Of a stretch of 46,426 nt of DNA, positions 33,501 to 41,956 are shown piece by piece. The position numbers and the translations under genes are program-made. The notes below the pieces were generated by a model. The model made no database searches and was not told where the DNA came from. It was given only the letters and a program-made list of their open reading frames with translations. The DNA is from Prevotella sp. (GTDB lineage Bacteria > Bacteroidota > Bacteroidia > Bacteroidales > Bacteroidaceae). Where the stretch lies: positions 1 to 46,426 of the forward strand of contig JALFCW010000126.1 of the NCBI GenBank assembly GCA_022771625.1, given 5' to 3'. How positions within the stretch are numbered: the stretch's first letter is position 1; each line of letters begins with the position of its first letter.

Positions 33501-34141
33501 TTGAGCCCCTTGCATGCGTATGCGTCGAACGAGATAATATTCGGATAGTCGGATAGATTAAACGACTGGTCGAGATTATCTGTCTGTCCGATGGCGAGCA
33601 CCTGCAGGTTAGGCTTGTTGCCGCCAATCTTCAGCGGACTCTTGTCGAAGGGGTTGTCAGCCACAGTGATATACTGCAGCGACGACTGGTCGCTGAGGTC
33701 GAGAGCCTCCAATTGGTTGTGGTCGAGGTTAAGATAGTAGAGATTTGGCATATTAGCCATCTTAATCTGCGAGATATAGCATCCCTCGAAGTTGATGACA
33801 GCGATATTCGATGGGTCACCATAAATTTTCACCACACCATCACTACCGGGAGTACAGGTATATGTCATACCCCCACTCCATGTCTCTGTGGTCTTGTCGA
33901 AAGAGGCAATGCCCATCTCCTGCTCCTCCAGTCCGGCACCGCAGTCAATATCCAAATAATCCTCTTCCTTGTTGAATCCACCTACGAAGATGGTCACTGA
34001 CGTACCGCCTGAGGCTTCTGCCACAACGGTCTTAAATTCAATTATCGGCTCATCTTCTGCCGCCGTCACTGTCTGGGGCAGGCATAGCAATGCTCCCACC
34101 AAGGATGCAAAGCCGAGCCATGTCTTAAATAGTCTTTTCAT
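30542..34141 (-). CDS. Large secreted leucine-rich-repeat protein with three-module architecture and sorting-like tail
   Basis: Exported protein of 1199 residues with signal peptide (1-27, ending VTA). It is built from three similar modules. Each starts with a beta domain (FKTVVAEASGGTSVTIFVGG; PKKFYVDFGDGQKKEF; FKTLEDGVATMVLRAKD). Next comes a block of LRRs of the form LxxLxLxxNxLxxIDLS (about 95-345, 545-735 and 880-1080). It closes with an Ig-like domain ending in (M/S)FPxL or KFPNL (MFPDLQLDY, SFPGLTLKT, KFPNLTVYT). The end AAGIQGVEID, then VYNINGMRL and RKVVK, is the sorting-like tail. It lies 20 bp downstream of the subtilase gene, so probably one operon. LRRs imply protein or glycan binding outside the cell; the partner is unknown. 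Confidence 0.88.
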   Translation of the reverse strand: MKRLFKTWLGFASLVGALLCLPQTVTAAEDEPIIEFKTVVAEASGGTSVTIFVGGFNKEEDYLDIDCGAGLEEQEMGIASFDKTTETWSGGMTYTCTPGSDGVVKIYGDPSNIAVINFEGCYISQIKMANMPNLYYLNLDHNQLEALDLSDQSSLQYITVADNPFDKSPLKIGGNKPNLQVLAIGQTDNLDQSFNLSDYPNIISFDAYACKGLKTVDPTGCPELQQLSLDGTQVSSLDVSKNTHLTILNISDTNIPSIDLSNLTYLQQFYADRQGSQTKLEKLDVTNNISLVYLFAAGNNFTEVDVTKNDFLQQLYLADNMLTRIDLSNNRNLVNVILRNNCFTYATLPEPQGTWVQYDYYQRNMPVAATYKVGDVIDLSDKVLREGTTTTFGMFLVDETNLTTTALDESYYKYENGKVTLLKEIGEDLKVYLAFANDMFPDLQLDYLPLRTDNFRVKTVEEFGKPDIAFSLSAPVLDRNGVDVKLKVGIVGATEANPKKFYVDFGDGQKKEFTATTETIPADFNVNTKSTYGTITVYVEQDDIVNALGIDGMTLNSIDLSKLRSMQYLSLVGTGLYAIDLGYNKGLKSLVLNGNYFSSLNIRGVNDYFQKNFLQDIDLSNNGMMSVTLNDMGTIHNLNLSNNFIEELSLKDADNMETLNLSNNSLTSVNLSYMTLMTKCDISNNQIVDLVMPETNSLREFKCEQNALNFSTLPVLKGLDVFTFAPQKDVQIATLAPSIDLEDHSQGGTTVYVWKQEDGTALTEGTDYTITDGMTLFLSPIFGKKVYCEMSNPSFPGLTLKTSSVEAADMPKNKLATFKTLEDGVATMVLRAKDISTICIDWKGGGLSMATYSVDDNLTTLNVKTYAGRECAVYAYKADVPLYVFNLTGAKLADVDLTNMTQLTLVNIDNAGISDIKLPSGHNLMELKLNNNNFESIDLGDHAADLMLLSMNDNKLTSFDATACRNLSLLYLANNQLAEVKLDNSNMWDLDLSGNQLATIDLSKVPSLNQIFLSNNLLETIDLSKISDLRAVHIDKNKFRFSTLPLPVYQEYQYGEQQPIDVTIENGVIDLSSEKEIDGAATTYRWFVGEPWYDEDSGELTGEELFIDDEYFLKDGVTTFNLSSPIENVVGAMLNEKFPNLTVYTNPISVTAAGIQGVEIDNTNGPAKVYNINGMRLDNANGKGIFIIKQGNKTRKVVK

Positions 34142-34161
34142 ATATATACCTTATTATATTA

Positions 34162-36501
34162 TTATTTAACGAGAATACATTTCGACTGCTTGCCATTGAC
34201 GCGAATGACATAAGAGCCCTTGTTCTTGCCACTGAGGTCGAGCAGAGCCTCGTCGCCGTTGGTGGTCTGCTCAAGCACCTTCACTCCAGCCATGGTGAAC
34301 ACCTCTGCCCTGAGCTTCTTGGCTCCTGCAAGGAACACCTTCACTCCACGCTCACCGGCCTGCGACACCACGAGTCGGTTGTCATCAGCCTGCACGCCCT
34401 GTATTCCGGCAGCCTTTCTGCGAAGCACCTCCTTGAGTCCTTCGTATGCGTCAATCTTTCCTGCTCCCACCTTCACGGGGTCGGCTTCGAGCATGTCCTC
34501 GTCCATACGCGATGTCTGTCGGATGATGTCACGGATGTCCTCCATCGAGAGTGTCGGGTCGGCCTCAAGCCACAGGGCAATGATACCCGACACCATCGGG
34601 CAAGCCATTGACGTACCAGCCGCCCATGCGTATGGATAGTCAACACCATTAACATTTGCCACGGCACTGAAGTTGCCAAAAGTGTTTTCATTCACTTCCA
34701 GATAATAACGGTTCATTGACGAGATGATATAAGCTCCAGGAGCGACCACATCAGGCAGGTTGCGTCCGTCGATCAATGTTCCGTAAGAAGAGAATGGCGA
34801 CACCTTGCCCAATTTTATTCTGGCATTTTCTTGGGAATATCTGAATCCGTCCAACTGAGCCCAACCCTCGGAAGTGTTATACGAACCTACGCTCAATGTT
34901 CTCTTTCCACAAGCCATGTCGCTAACTGAACCATTGCATGAACCGTCGGTGAAGCCACCGATATCGTAGCTGCTCAATCCATGGAAATATCCCACGGTGA
35001 AAGCATCTACACGCTGTCCTGCCTCACCTTCGACAATAAATCCAATCTTATAGTTGTTGTCAATATTCTTTTCGGCGTTATCCACGAGGTCGAACGACAC
35101 TATGCAGTGCGAGCGACCGAGTGAACTATCCACTTCACAAAAAAGCCCTATTGTTCCGCTGAAATACTGGGCAAGGGTGGCATCGACCACGTCAGAGTCA
35201 TAGTCCTGATAGTCAGAACTTGAACACCAGTACTTACCCGAACCCAATGTCTCTTCATTAATTTCAAGGGTGTATCTTTTTGAAATCCTGCCACGAGATG
35301 TATTCCACACTATAGCCTGCAATGACTTGAACGGCTTCAGGTCGTTGCCATATATGTCCACCTGTCCTGAGCGCACGTAGATATCTCCCTGTTCTGTTTT
35401 GAAGGTGTCGCCGGTGATAAATGTCTGGAATAAATTATCTTCAGCCGTGAGAGTCTTATTGGCGGCAATCTTCTGGTCGCCCTCATTGCCTGTTGCCATT
35501 ACAATCTTGGCATTCAGTTCCTCAACCAAAACATCAAAGAACTGGCACACCACTGCCTTTCCGTCGTGCGAACCTTGGTTGGTGCCTAATGAGAGGTTCA
35601 CCACCATCGGTTTGTTATATGCCTCGGCATAACCCAACAAGTCCTCTACTGCGATGGCAATCAATATGTCGGTATATTCCTCACAGTTGGCAGCCACGAT
35701 GTCGGCATCGTAAGCCACTCCATAGAAAGGAACAGGAATATCGTCAATAGCCACATAGGGTTCGGTATCGGTCAGAGAGGCTGTTTTGGCTGTTCCCTTA
35801 TAGCTTCCTGCCATGATTCCCATAGTGTGCGCGGCATGATATGTCGTTGTGGCATCTGTCTGATAACCGCGTATTGCATCGGGAGTATTGTATATGGTTC
35901 TTTCCGCAATAGGGTCAGTCGGATTTTTATAATTATAGTTATATCCTACCCTCTCGAAATACTTTACTCTCGGTTCGCCGTTCTCGTCCAAAAAGTTGAT
36001 ATGGTTCAGGTCGAAGCCCTGGTCAACAATACCGCACACAATTCCCTTACCCGTATAAGCCTGCGACAGACCCATACCTTCGTGAATCTTATCCACGCCA
36101 GTGTCGAATCGGGCATACTTCAACTTCTGTTGAACGGGACGTTCAAACTGAATCCTCTTGATTCCCTTGGTAGCAGCTACGCGCTCAGCGTCATCCAATG
36201 GCACAGCAATGAAGGCAAAGCCACTGCGACTACGAATCACGTTCACTCCCTGTGCTTTAAGCTCTTCTTCCGTAGTTCCTTCTGCCAACTGGGCAATCGC
36301 CAAGGCGTAAGAAGGATTCACTCCGAGCAATTCCTTTGCCCGCTGTGATGTGCTTTTCTTATACTGGAAAACATCGGTTTTCCTCAGCTCACTTTTCAGT
36401 TCCCTAAGCCTCACCTGTTCGGATATTCCGAGCTTGGTCTGAGCCTGAGCCGAAAGCGCCGTCGTTATCAGCAACGACGCGAAAACAAATTTCATTTTCA
36501 T
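34162..36501 (-). CDS. Secreted subtilisin-family (S8) serine protease with sorting-like tail
   Basis: Exported protease of 779 residues. Signal peptide 1-20 (ending AQA), then a propeptide-like region to about 145 (inhibitor I9-like VNVIRSRSGFAFIAVPL). The catalytic domain follows: Asp in GIVDQGFD (D160), His in TYHAAHTMGIMAGS (H222; the usual HGTHVAG is altered), oxyanion Asn in ATGNEGD, and Ser in AAGTSMACPMVSG (S631). About 200 residues with beta-sandwich character are inserted between Asn and Ser. The C-terminus (AAGIQGVQADD, VFTMAGVKVLE, YVIRVNGKQSKCILVK) is a type IX-like sorting domain. The LRR protein gene follows at 20 bp. Activity is likely since all catalytic residues remain; substrate unknown. 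Confidence 0.92.
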   Translation of the reverse strand: MKMKFVFASLLITTALSAQAQTKLGISEQVRLRELKSELRKTDVFQYKKSTSQRAKELLGVNPSYALAIAQLAEGTTEEELKAQGVNVIRSRSGFAFIAVPLDDAERVAATKGIKRIQFERPVQQKLKYARFDTGVDKIHEGMGLSQAYTGKGIVCGIVDQGFDLNHINFLDENGEPRVKYFERVGYNYNYKNPTDPIAERTIYNTPDAIRGYQTDATTTYHAAHTMGIMAGSYKGTAKTASLTDTEPYVAIDDIPVPFYGVAYDADIVAANCEEYTDILIAIAVEDLLGYAEAYNKPMVVNLSLGTNQGSHDGKAVVCQFFDVLVEELNAKIVMATGNEGDQKIAANKTLTAEDNLFQTFITGDTFKTEQGDIYVRSGQVDIYGNDLKPFKSLQAIVWNTSRGRISKRYTLEINEETLGSGKYWCSSSDYQDYDSDVVDATLAQYFSGTIGLFCEVDSSLGRSHCIVSFDLVDNAEKNIDNNYKIGFIVEGEAGQRVDAFTVGYFHGLSSYDIGGFTDGSCNGSVSDMACGKRTLSVGSYNTSEGWAQLDGFRYSQENARIKLGKVSPFSSYGTLIDGRNLPDVVAPGAYIISSMNRYYLEVNENTFGNFSAVANVNGVDYPYAWAAGTSMACPMVSGIIALWLEADPTLSMEDIRDIIRQTSRMDEDMLEADPVKVGAGKIDAYEGLKEVLRRKAAGIQGVQADDNRLVVSQAGERGVKVFLAGAKKLRAEVFTMAGVKVLEQTTNGDEALLDLSGKNKGSYVIRVNGKQSKCILVK

Positions 36502-36529
36502 GATATTTCTTTTATATTTCTTATTATGA

Positions 36530-36581
36530 GAAAAAACAAGAGAGTCGGGAAAGTCCGTTATTGGACTCCCCGACCTCTCTT
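36530..36581 (-). terminator. Terminator after the six-repeat secreted protein gene
   Basis: On the minus strand AAGAGAGGTCGGGGAGTCC pairs with GGACTTTCCCGACTCTCTT (two small mismatches) and is followed by GTTTTTTC. It separates the gene ending at 36630 from the subtilase gene starting at 36501. Confidence 0.85.
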
Positions 36582-36629
36582 AAATAGAGTTGATTTTATG
36601 TATTATTATATCTAAAATCACTTGATTAC

Positions 36630-38504
36630 TTACTTCACTACGACCTTCTTGCCGTTCTTGATATACAAGCCCTTAGCTGCCTTGCCGTTAACCTTCACAC
36701 CCTGGAGAGTATAGATAGCATTGTCAGCATTTGAGGCGTTGATGGTGTTGATGCCGGTGCCAGTTGACTTGGTGATACTGATTGTTGCTGCTCCAGAAAC
36801 AGGAATTACGAAAACACCATTTGCATCGGCAGTTATAGTTGTTTCACCAACCTTTACATCAATGTTCAAACCACTAGACGGGGTGATGGTAATATCAAAT
36901 GAAGTACCTTCAATAGCAGTATAGCCCATGTTCAACCACAGGTTGGAAGCACCTACATAGCTTGCAGAAACCTCATTTATCTGGTAAGACTCAATACCTT
37001 CTCCCAAAGTAAATTTCACATTATAAGTTGAAGGCAATGTCTTTACGTATGCATCAAATACATCACCATCAGCAACATCGAATTCAATAGATGTTCCACC
37101 CTGATAGCTTGGATTAATCATGACGCCTTTCTTAAATACTCCAAATACGGAAGAACCATAAGCAGCGAGCTGATAATGAGTCTCGTTTTCAGCGAAAGCC
37201 ACCTTGTTTTCGCCTGTAGCGAGATTCTCAACATTTGTACGGTCTGTACGTGTCAAGTTGAAACCATACTGAGCAGCAGAGATGTCATCGATGTTAAGAG
37301 TGAACGACTTGTCTCGAACGATAGCACCTGAAATGACAGAGATTTCCATGCCTTCAGTTACAGGGTTGATTGTATATTCACTCTGGTTTGATAGAACAGT
37401 CTCGCCATATGTCACAGAAGTGATGAAGCAACCTGAATTAGCTTTGATTGTGATAACAGCATTGTTCTCAGAAAGCTCAATTTCGTTATCGCCATCATTT
37501 ACTGTTATGATATCGTTCTGATAAGAATATCCCTTATATACAGTGACATTGTCCTTGTTGTCAATATTCAGTGTAGCTTTAACAGTGCCATACTTATGAG
37601 CATCGATATTAATCTCGGTGTCAGCAGTTGGAGTGAAACTATATGAAGAATAAACATAAACTGGATTGTCATTTAACTTCACTGCATCAATCTTGTAGTT
37701 TACATTATCAAAAGAAACCACGACAGATTGTCCGGCAGGAACATCGAATCCTTTAGTATTATCATAATCCTCAATAGCAGTACCATTAACTGTAACGCAA
37801 GTCACTACACCCTTAGCCTTAAATTCGTCAACATAAGTAAACTTTACATTATATGTAAGACCTTCGGGGAAGTTTGCCTTAATATCAATCTTATCACCAC
37901 CTTCGGCGCTAAGGTTTGCGGAATAACCATTCGAATAAGGCAATTCTGTTTCGTTAAGAGTTACCTTATACAATATAGATCCAGAGGTTGCTGCTTCAAT
38001 CATCAGCATTGTCTCGTATCCAGGGATATAATATACTGTGTTATCGCCATTCTGCAGTTCTACTGTAGAATATGAACCACTGCGTCGTACTCTTACCTTT
38101 GAAGCATCATCTACATTCACGGTGCAGCTTGCTGTACGGGCATCTTTTCCGGCAATAGTCTTAATTGAAATTGTCTTGTCTGCATCTGCATCCAATGGAG
38201 AATAATACCATTGAGTATTGTATTGATTGTAAACCTGATTAGCTCCATCTTTCATTACTTCAGTAATAAAATTGCCATCAGTAGCATTTACATAAACAGA
38301 ACTATAATAACCGTAAGGTGCATTAAGTGTGATTTCGTTGTCACCAGCAACAAGTTTCTGATTAACTCCGTCCACATTGATTGTAACGTTGTCGGGATTG
38401 TCAACATTGAAAATCACCTTCATTGACTTAGCCTCCTGAGCATTAGCCGACATTCCGACCATGCCAAGAAGCATCGTTAGAAATAAATAGTAAAATTTTC
38501 TCAT
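36630..38504 (-). CDS. Secreted protein of six ~94-residue beta repeats with sorting-like tail
   Basis: Exported protein of 624 residues, family not recognised. Signal peptide 1-22 (ending ANA). The mature protein is six tandem modules starting near residues 28, 124, 218, 308, 399 and 493, each about 94 long. Typical module: starts V-F-N-V-D-N or T-L-N-I-D-N, has a GDNEI/GENKV turn about 25 residues in, then (I/V)xAxxGxFITxV, and ends in a strand before the next unit (for example FNVDNPDNVTINVDG and LNIDNKDNVTVYKG). The tail GINTINASNADNAIYTLQGV and then GLYIKNGKKVVVK is the clearest Prevotella-type sorting tail in the window. Such beta-rich repeats suit adhesion or an extracellular scaffold; that is inference. 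It is divergent from the SusC gene. Confidence 0.82.
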   Translation of the reverse strand: MRKFYYLFLTMLLGMVGMSANAQEAKSMKVIFNVDNPDNVTINVDGVNQKLVAGDNEITLNAPYGYYSSVYVNATDGNFITEVMKDGANQVYNQYNTQWYYSPLDADADKTISIKTIAGKDARTASCTVNVDDASKVRVRRSGSYSTVELQNGDNTVYYIPGYETMLMIEAATSGSILYKVTLNETELPYSNGYSANLSAEGGDKIDIKANFPEGLTYNVKFTYVDEFKAKGVVTCVTVNGTAIEDYDNTKGFDVPAGQSVVVSFDNVNYKIDAVKLNDNPVYVYSSYSFTPTADTEINIDAHKYGTVKATLNIDNKDNVTVYKGYSYQNDIITVNDGDNEIELSENNAVITIKANSGCFITSVTYGETVLSNQSEYTINPVTEGMEISVISGAIVRDKSFTLNIDDISAAQYGFNLTRTDRTNVENLATGENKVAFAENETHYQLAAYGSSVFGVFKKGVMINPSYQGGTSIEFDVADGDVFDAYVKTLPSTYNVKFTLGEGIESYQINEVSASYVGASNLWLNMGYTAIEGTSFDITITPSSGLNIDVKVGETTITADANGVFVIPVSGAATISITKSTGTGINTINASNADNAIYTLQGVKVNGKAAKGLYIKNGKKVVVK

Positions 38505-38580
38505 TATGTTAAAATTTAAAATTAATAATATATTATTTTCTTTCTCTTAGTCTGTATATGTAGGTTAAATTTATTATGCC

Positions 38581-38588
38581 TAAATTTG
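38581..38588 (+). promoter_or_regulatory. -7 box of the SusC/SusD operon (TAAATTTG)
   Basis: TAAATTTG followed by CAG, with a leader of about 35-40 nt before the ATG at 38631. No good -33 TTG at 19-21 bp, which may indicate need for an activator (hybrid sensor or ECF sigma), but none is encoded in view. Confidence 0.5.
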
Positions 38589-38630
38589 CAGCAGTTTTAA
38601 TTAAAAGAGAGAAATACAGTAATACATTTT

Positions 38631-41600
38631 ATGGAAAAACGCATTATTACGCTTTTGTCGGCATTACTGCTATTTGTAGGAATAGTAATGGCTCAGACAA
38701 AAGTGTCGGGAACAGTTGTTTCCCATGAAGACGGCGAACCAGTCATTGGTGCGTCGGTAATGGTGGAAGGGCAGAAGATAGGCTCTATCACCGACGTTAA
38801 CGGTAATTTTACTATTGCTGTGCCTAACGGTAAGAAACTGGTTATTAGCTACATCGGTATGGTGTCGCAGACTGTAAAGGCACGCGAGGGTATGAAGGTT
38901 GAACTGATGCCTGACGCCCAGACTCTTGGTGAGGTGGTTGTCACTGGTATGCAGAAGATGGACAAGCGCCTCTTCACCGGAGCAACCACTAAGGTGAGCG
39001 GCGACAAGGTGAAGCTCGACGGTGTGTCCGATGTCAGTCGCGCTCTTGAGGGTAAGGCTGCCGGTGTGTCAGTGCAGAACGTGAGCGGCACATTCGGTAC
39101 TGCTCCTCGCATCCGTGTGCGTGGTGCAACGTCAATCTATGGTAGCTCCAAACCACTTTGGGTTGTCGATGGTGTTATCATGGAGGATGTGACAGAGGTG
39201 GATGCCGATGCATTGTCATCGGGAGACGCTGCCACTCTTATCTCCTCGGCCATTGCCGGACTTAATGCCGACGACATCGAGTCGTTCCAGATTCTTAAGG
39301 ATGGTAGTGCCACCTCTATATATGGTGCGCGCGCGATGGCCGGTGTGATTGTCGTGACAACCAAGAAGGGACACTCCGGTAGCAACAAGATTAGCTATAC
39401 GGGTGAGTTCACCATGCGCCTCAAACCGAGTTACAGCAATTTCAATATCATGAACTCGCAGGAGCAGATGGGTGTATATCGCGAGATGGAAAAAGGTGGT
39501 ATCATCAACTTCGCCGGTACATATCGTGCATCCGACAGTGGTGTTTATGGTAAGATGTACCACTTGCTTAATAGCTACGACGAGACCTTGGGCAGCTTTG
39601 GACTTGCCAACACCGAGGCTGCACGCAATGCCTATCTTCGTGAGGCTGAATACAGGAACACCGACTGGTTTGACTTGCTCTTCAGCAACTCTATCTCACA
39701 GAATCACTCTGTCAGTATGTCATCCGGTACCGACAAGGCACAATACTACACCTCGTTCAGTATCATGGACGATCCGGGATGGTATAAGCAGAGCAGTGTG
39801 CAGAGATACACAGGTAATATCAATGCCCTGTATAACATATCAAAGAAGGTTACGGTGAACATCATCGGTAATGCCGCCTATCGTAAGCAGAGAGCACCTG
39901 GTACACTCGGTCAGAGTCTTGACCCCGTGTCGGGAGAGGTGCGTCGTGATTTCGACATCAACCCCTATTCATACGCTCTTAACACATCACGCACTCTTGA
40001 TCCCAATGAGTACTACATTAGAAATTTCGCTCCTTTTAATATCTTCCACGAACTTGAAAATAACTTCATGAACTTCAACGTGGTTGATACCAAGATACAG
40101 GGAGAATTGAAGTATAAGCCCATCACTAAGGTTGAGATCTCGGTATTGGGAGCATATAAGTTCTCAACAACCACTCAGGAGCACGAGATTCACGACTATG
40201 CCAACCAGGCATGGGCATATCGCGCTATGGACGATGCCACAGTGAGGGATGCCAACCCATGGTTATATACCGACCCCGACAAGGTCAACTCGCTTCCTGT
40301 GACCGTATTGCCTGTAGGCGGTTTCTATCGCGAAACAAAATACAGAATGAACAGTTGGGACTTCCGTGCCACTGCCAACTACAACGACGTATATAACGAA
40401 GACCATATTGTTAATCTCTTCGGAGGTATGGAGGTGAACAACCTTGAGCGTCGCCGTACCTTCTTCCATGGTGTTGGTATTCAGTATGACATGGGTATGC
40501 TGCCATCCTACGACTATCTCTACTTCAAGCAGGGACAGGAGGAAGGTACACAGTATTTCTCTGTTGTAGATAGCTACACCCGTTCGGCAGCCTTCTTCGG
40601 TACAGCCAACTACTCATGGAAGGGACGCTATAGCGTCAACGGAACAGTGCGTTATGAGGGAACAAACAAACTCGGAAAGAGTCGTTCGGCTCGCTGGCTG
40701 CCCACATGGAACGTGTCGGGAGCATGGAACATCCACGAGGAACCCTGGTTTGAGTCTGTTCGCTCGGTATTGTCAAACGCTACACTCCGCGCTTCTTACT
40801 CACTGACTGCCGACCGCGGTCCGTCGAGCATCACCAACTCCAAGGTGGTTATCACCAGCTATAACCCCTGGCGTCCGTCAACCGACGTGAGTGAGTCGGG
40901 ATTGGGTATCAACGATGTGGAGAACAGTGAACTGACATACGAGAAGAAGCACGAGTTTAATATCGGTGCCAACGTGGGATTCCTCGACAACCGCATCAAC
41001 CTTGAACTTGACTGGTATCGCCGCAACAACTACGACCTTATCGGTGCCGTTACCACAACAGGTGTGGGTGGACGAGTGACAAAGTATGCCAACGTGGCAA
41101 GTATGCGCTCACATGGTATTGAGGTGTCGCTCTCTACACGTAATATCGTCACCAAGGACTTCAAGTGGAATACAGACTTCATCTTCTCGAAGACAAAGAA
41201 CACCGTCACCGACTTCGACTCCAACGTAAGAGTGATAGATATGGTGACAGGTACGGGATTCACCATGTCGGGTTATCCAGTGCGCTCACTGTTCTCGTTT
41301 GACTTCCAAGGACTGAACGAGGACGGAGTGCCGACATTCATCAACGAGAGCGGACAGGTGACCACCTCCGACATCTATTTCCAGGAATACAACGAGAAGA
41401 GTCACTTGGTATATGAAGGTTCTATCGACCCCACTATCACAGGTTCGTTTGGTAACGTCTTCACCTATAAGAACTTCAAGCTCAACGTCTTCATGACCTA
41501 CGCCTTCGGCAATGTCATCCGTCTTGACCCAGTGTTCAAGAGTTCATACAGCGACCTTACTGCCATGCCAAAGGAGTTCAAGAACCGCTGGACAGTACAG

Positions 41601-41945
41601 GGCGACGAACTGATTACGAATGTGCCGGTAATAGCCGACAAGCGTCTGCTCAACAACGACCCTTATCTGAGCTATGCTTATAATGCCTACAACTACTCAA
41701 CCGAGCGAGTTGCCAAGGGCGACTTTATACGTATGAAGGAGATATCGCTGACATACGACTTCCCGGCGAAACTCATTCAGCCGCTTAAGCTGTCAGCCCT
41801 CTCTCTGAAGCTGCAGGCCACCAACCTCTTCCTGATCTATTCAGACAAGAAACTCAACGGACAGGATCCTGAGTTCTATAACAGTGGCGGTGTGGCATCG
41901 CCTATGCCAAAGCAATTTACACTTACACTTAGATTAGGAATATAA
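38631..41945 (+). CDS. SusC/RagA-family TonB-linked outer membrane receptor
   Basis: Outer membrane transporter of 1104 residues that imports a bound substrate using TonB energy. Signal peptide 1-21 (ending VMA). A carboxypeptidase-regulatory-like domain (about 24-100, VSGTVVSHEDGEPVIGASVM, YIGMVSQTVKA) precedes the TonB-box region TLGEVVVTGMQ and the plug domain (SRALEGKAAGVSVQNVSG, RIRVRGATSIYGSSKPLWVV, ATSIYGARAMAGVIVVTTKKG, about 115-250). The rest is a 22-strand barrel ending in TLTLRLGI. It heads a four-gene operon with SusD, a metallopeptidase lipoprotein and a DUF4302 lipoprotein. The absence of glycosidases suggests a peptide, glycopeptide or metal/cofactor substrate more than a polysaccharide. 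Confidence 0.95.
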   Translation: MEKRIITLLSALLLFVGIVMAQTKVSGTVVSHEDGEPVIGASVMVEGQKIGSITDVNGNFTIAVPNGKKLVISYIGMVSQTVKAREGMKVELMPDAQTLGEVVVTGMQKMDKRLFTGATTKVSGDKVKLDGVSDVSRALEGKAAGVSVQNVSGTFGTAPRIRVRGATSIYGSSKPLWVVDGVIMEDVTEVDADALSSGDAATLISSAIAGLNADDIESFQILKDGSATSIYGARAMAGVIVVTTKKGHSGSNKISYTGEFTMRLKPSYSNFNIMNSQEQMGVYREMEKGGIINFAGTYRASDSGVYGKMYHLLNSYDETLGSFGLANTEAARNAYLREAEYRNTDWFDLLFSNSISQNHSVSMSSGTDKAQYYTSFSIMDDPGWYKQSSVQRYTGNINALYNISKKVTVNIIGNAAYRKQRAPGTLGQSLDPVSGEVRRDFDINPYSYALNTSRTLDPNEYYIRNFAPFNIFHELENNFMNFNVVDTKIQGELKYKPITKVEISVLGAYKFSTTTQEHEIHDYANQAWAYRAMDDATVRDANPWLYTDPDKVNSLPVTVLPVGGFYRETKYRMNSWDFRATANYNDVYNEDHIVNLFGGMEVNNLERRRTFFHGVGIQYDMGMLPSYDYLYFKQGQEEGTQYFSVVDSYTRSAAFFGTANYSWKGRYSVNGTVRYEGTNKLGKSRSARWLPTWNVSGAWNIHEEPWFESVRSVLSNATLRASYSLTADRGPSSITNSKVVITSYNPWRPSTDVSESGLGINDVENSELTYEKKHEFNIGANVGFLDNRINLELDWYRRNNYDLIGAVTTTGVGGRVTKYANVASMRSHGIEVSLSTRNIVTKDFKWNTDFIFSKTKNTVTDFDSNVRVIDMVTGTGFTMSGYPVRSLFSFDFQGLNEDGVPTFINESGQVTTSDIYFQEYNEKSHLVYEGSIDPTITGSFGNVFTYKNFKLNVFMTYAFGNVIRLDPVFKSSYSDLTAMPKEFKNRWTVQGDELITNVPVIADKRLLNNDPYLSYAYNAYNYSTERVAKGDFIRMKEISLTYDFPAKLIQPLKLSALSLKLQATNLFLIYSDKKLNGQDPEFYNSGGVASPMPKQFTLTLRLGI

Positions 41946-41956
41946 TAATAAATACT

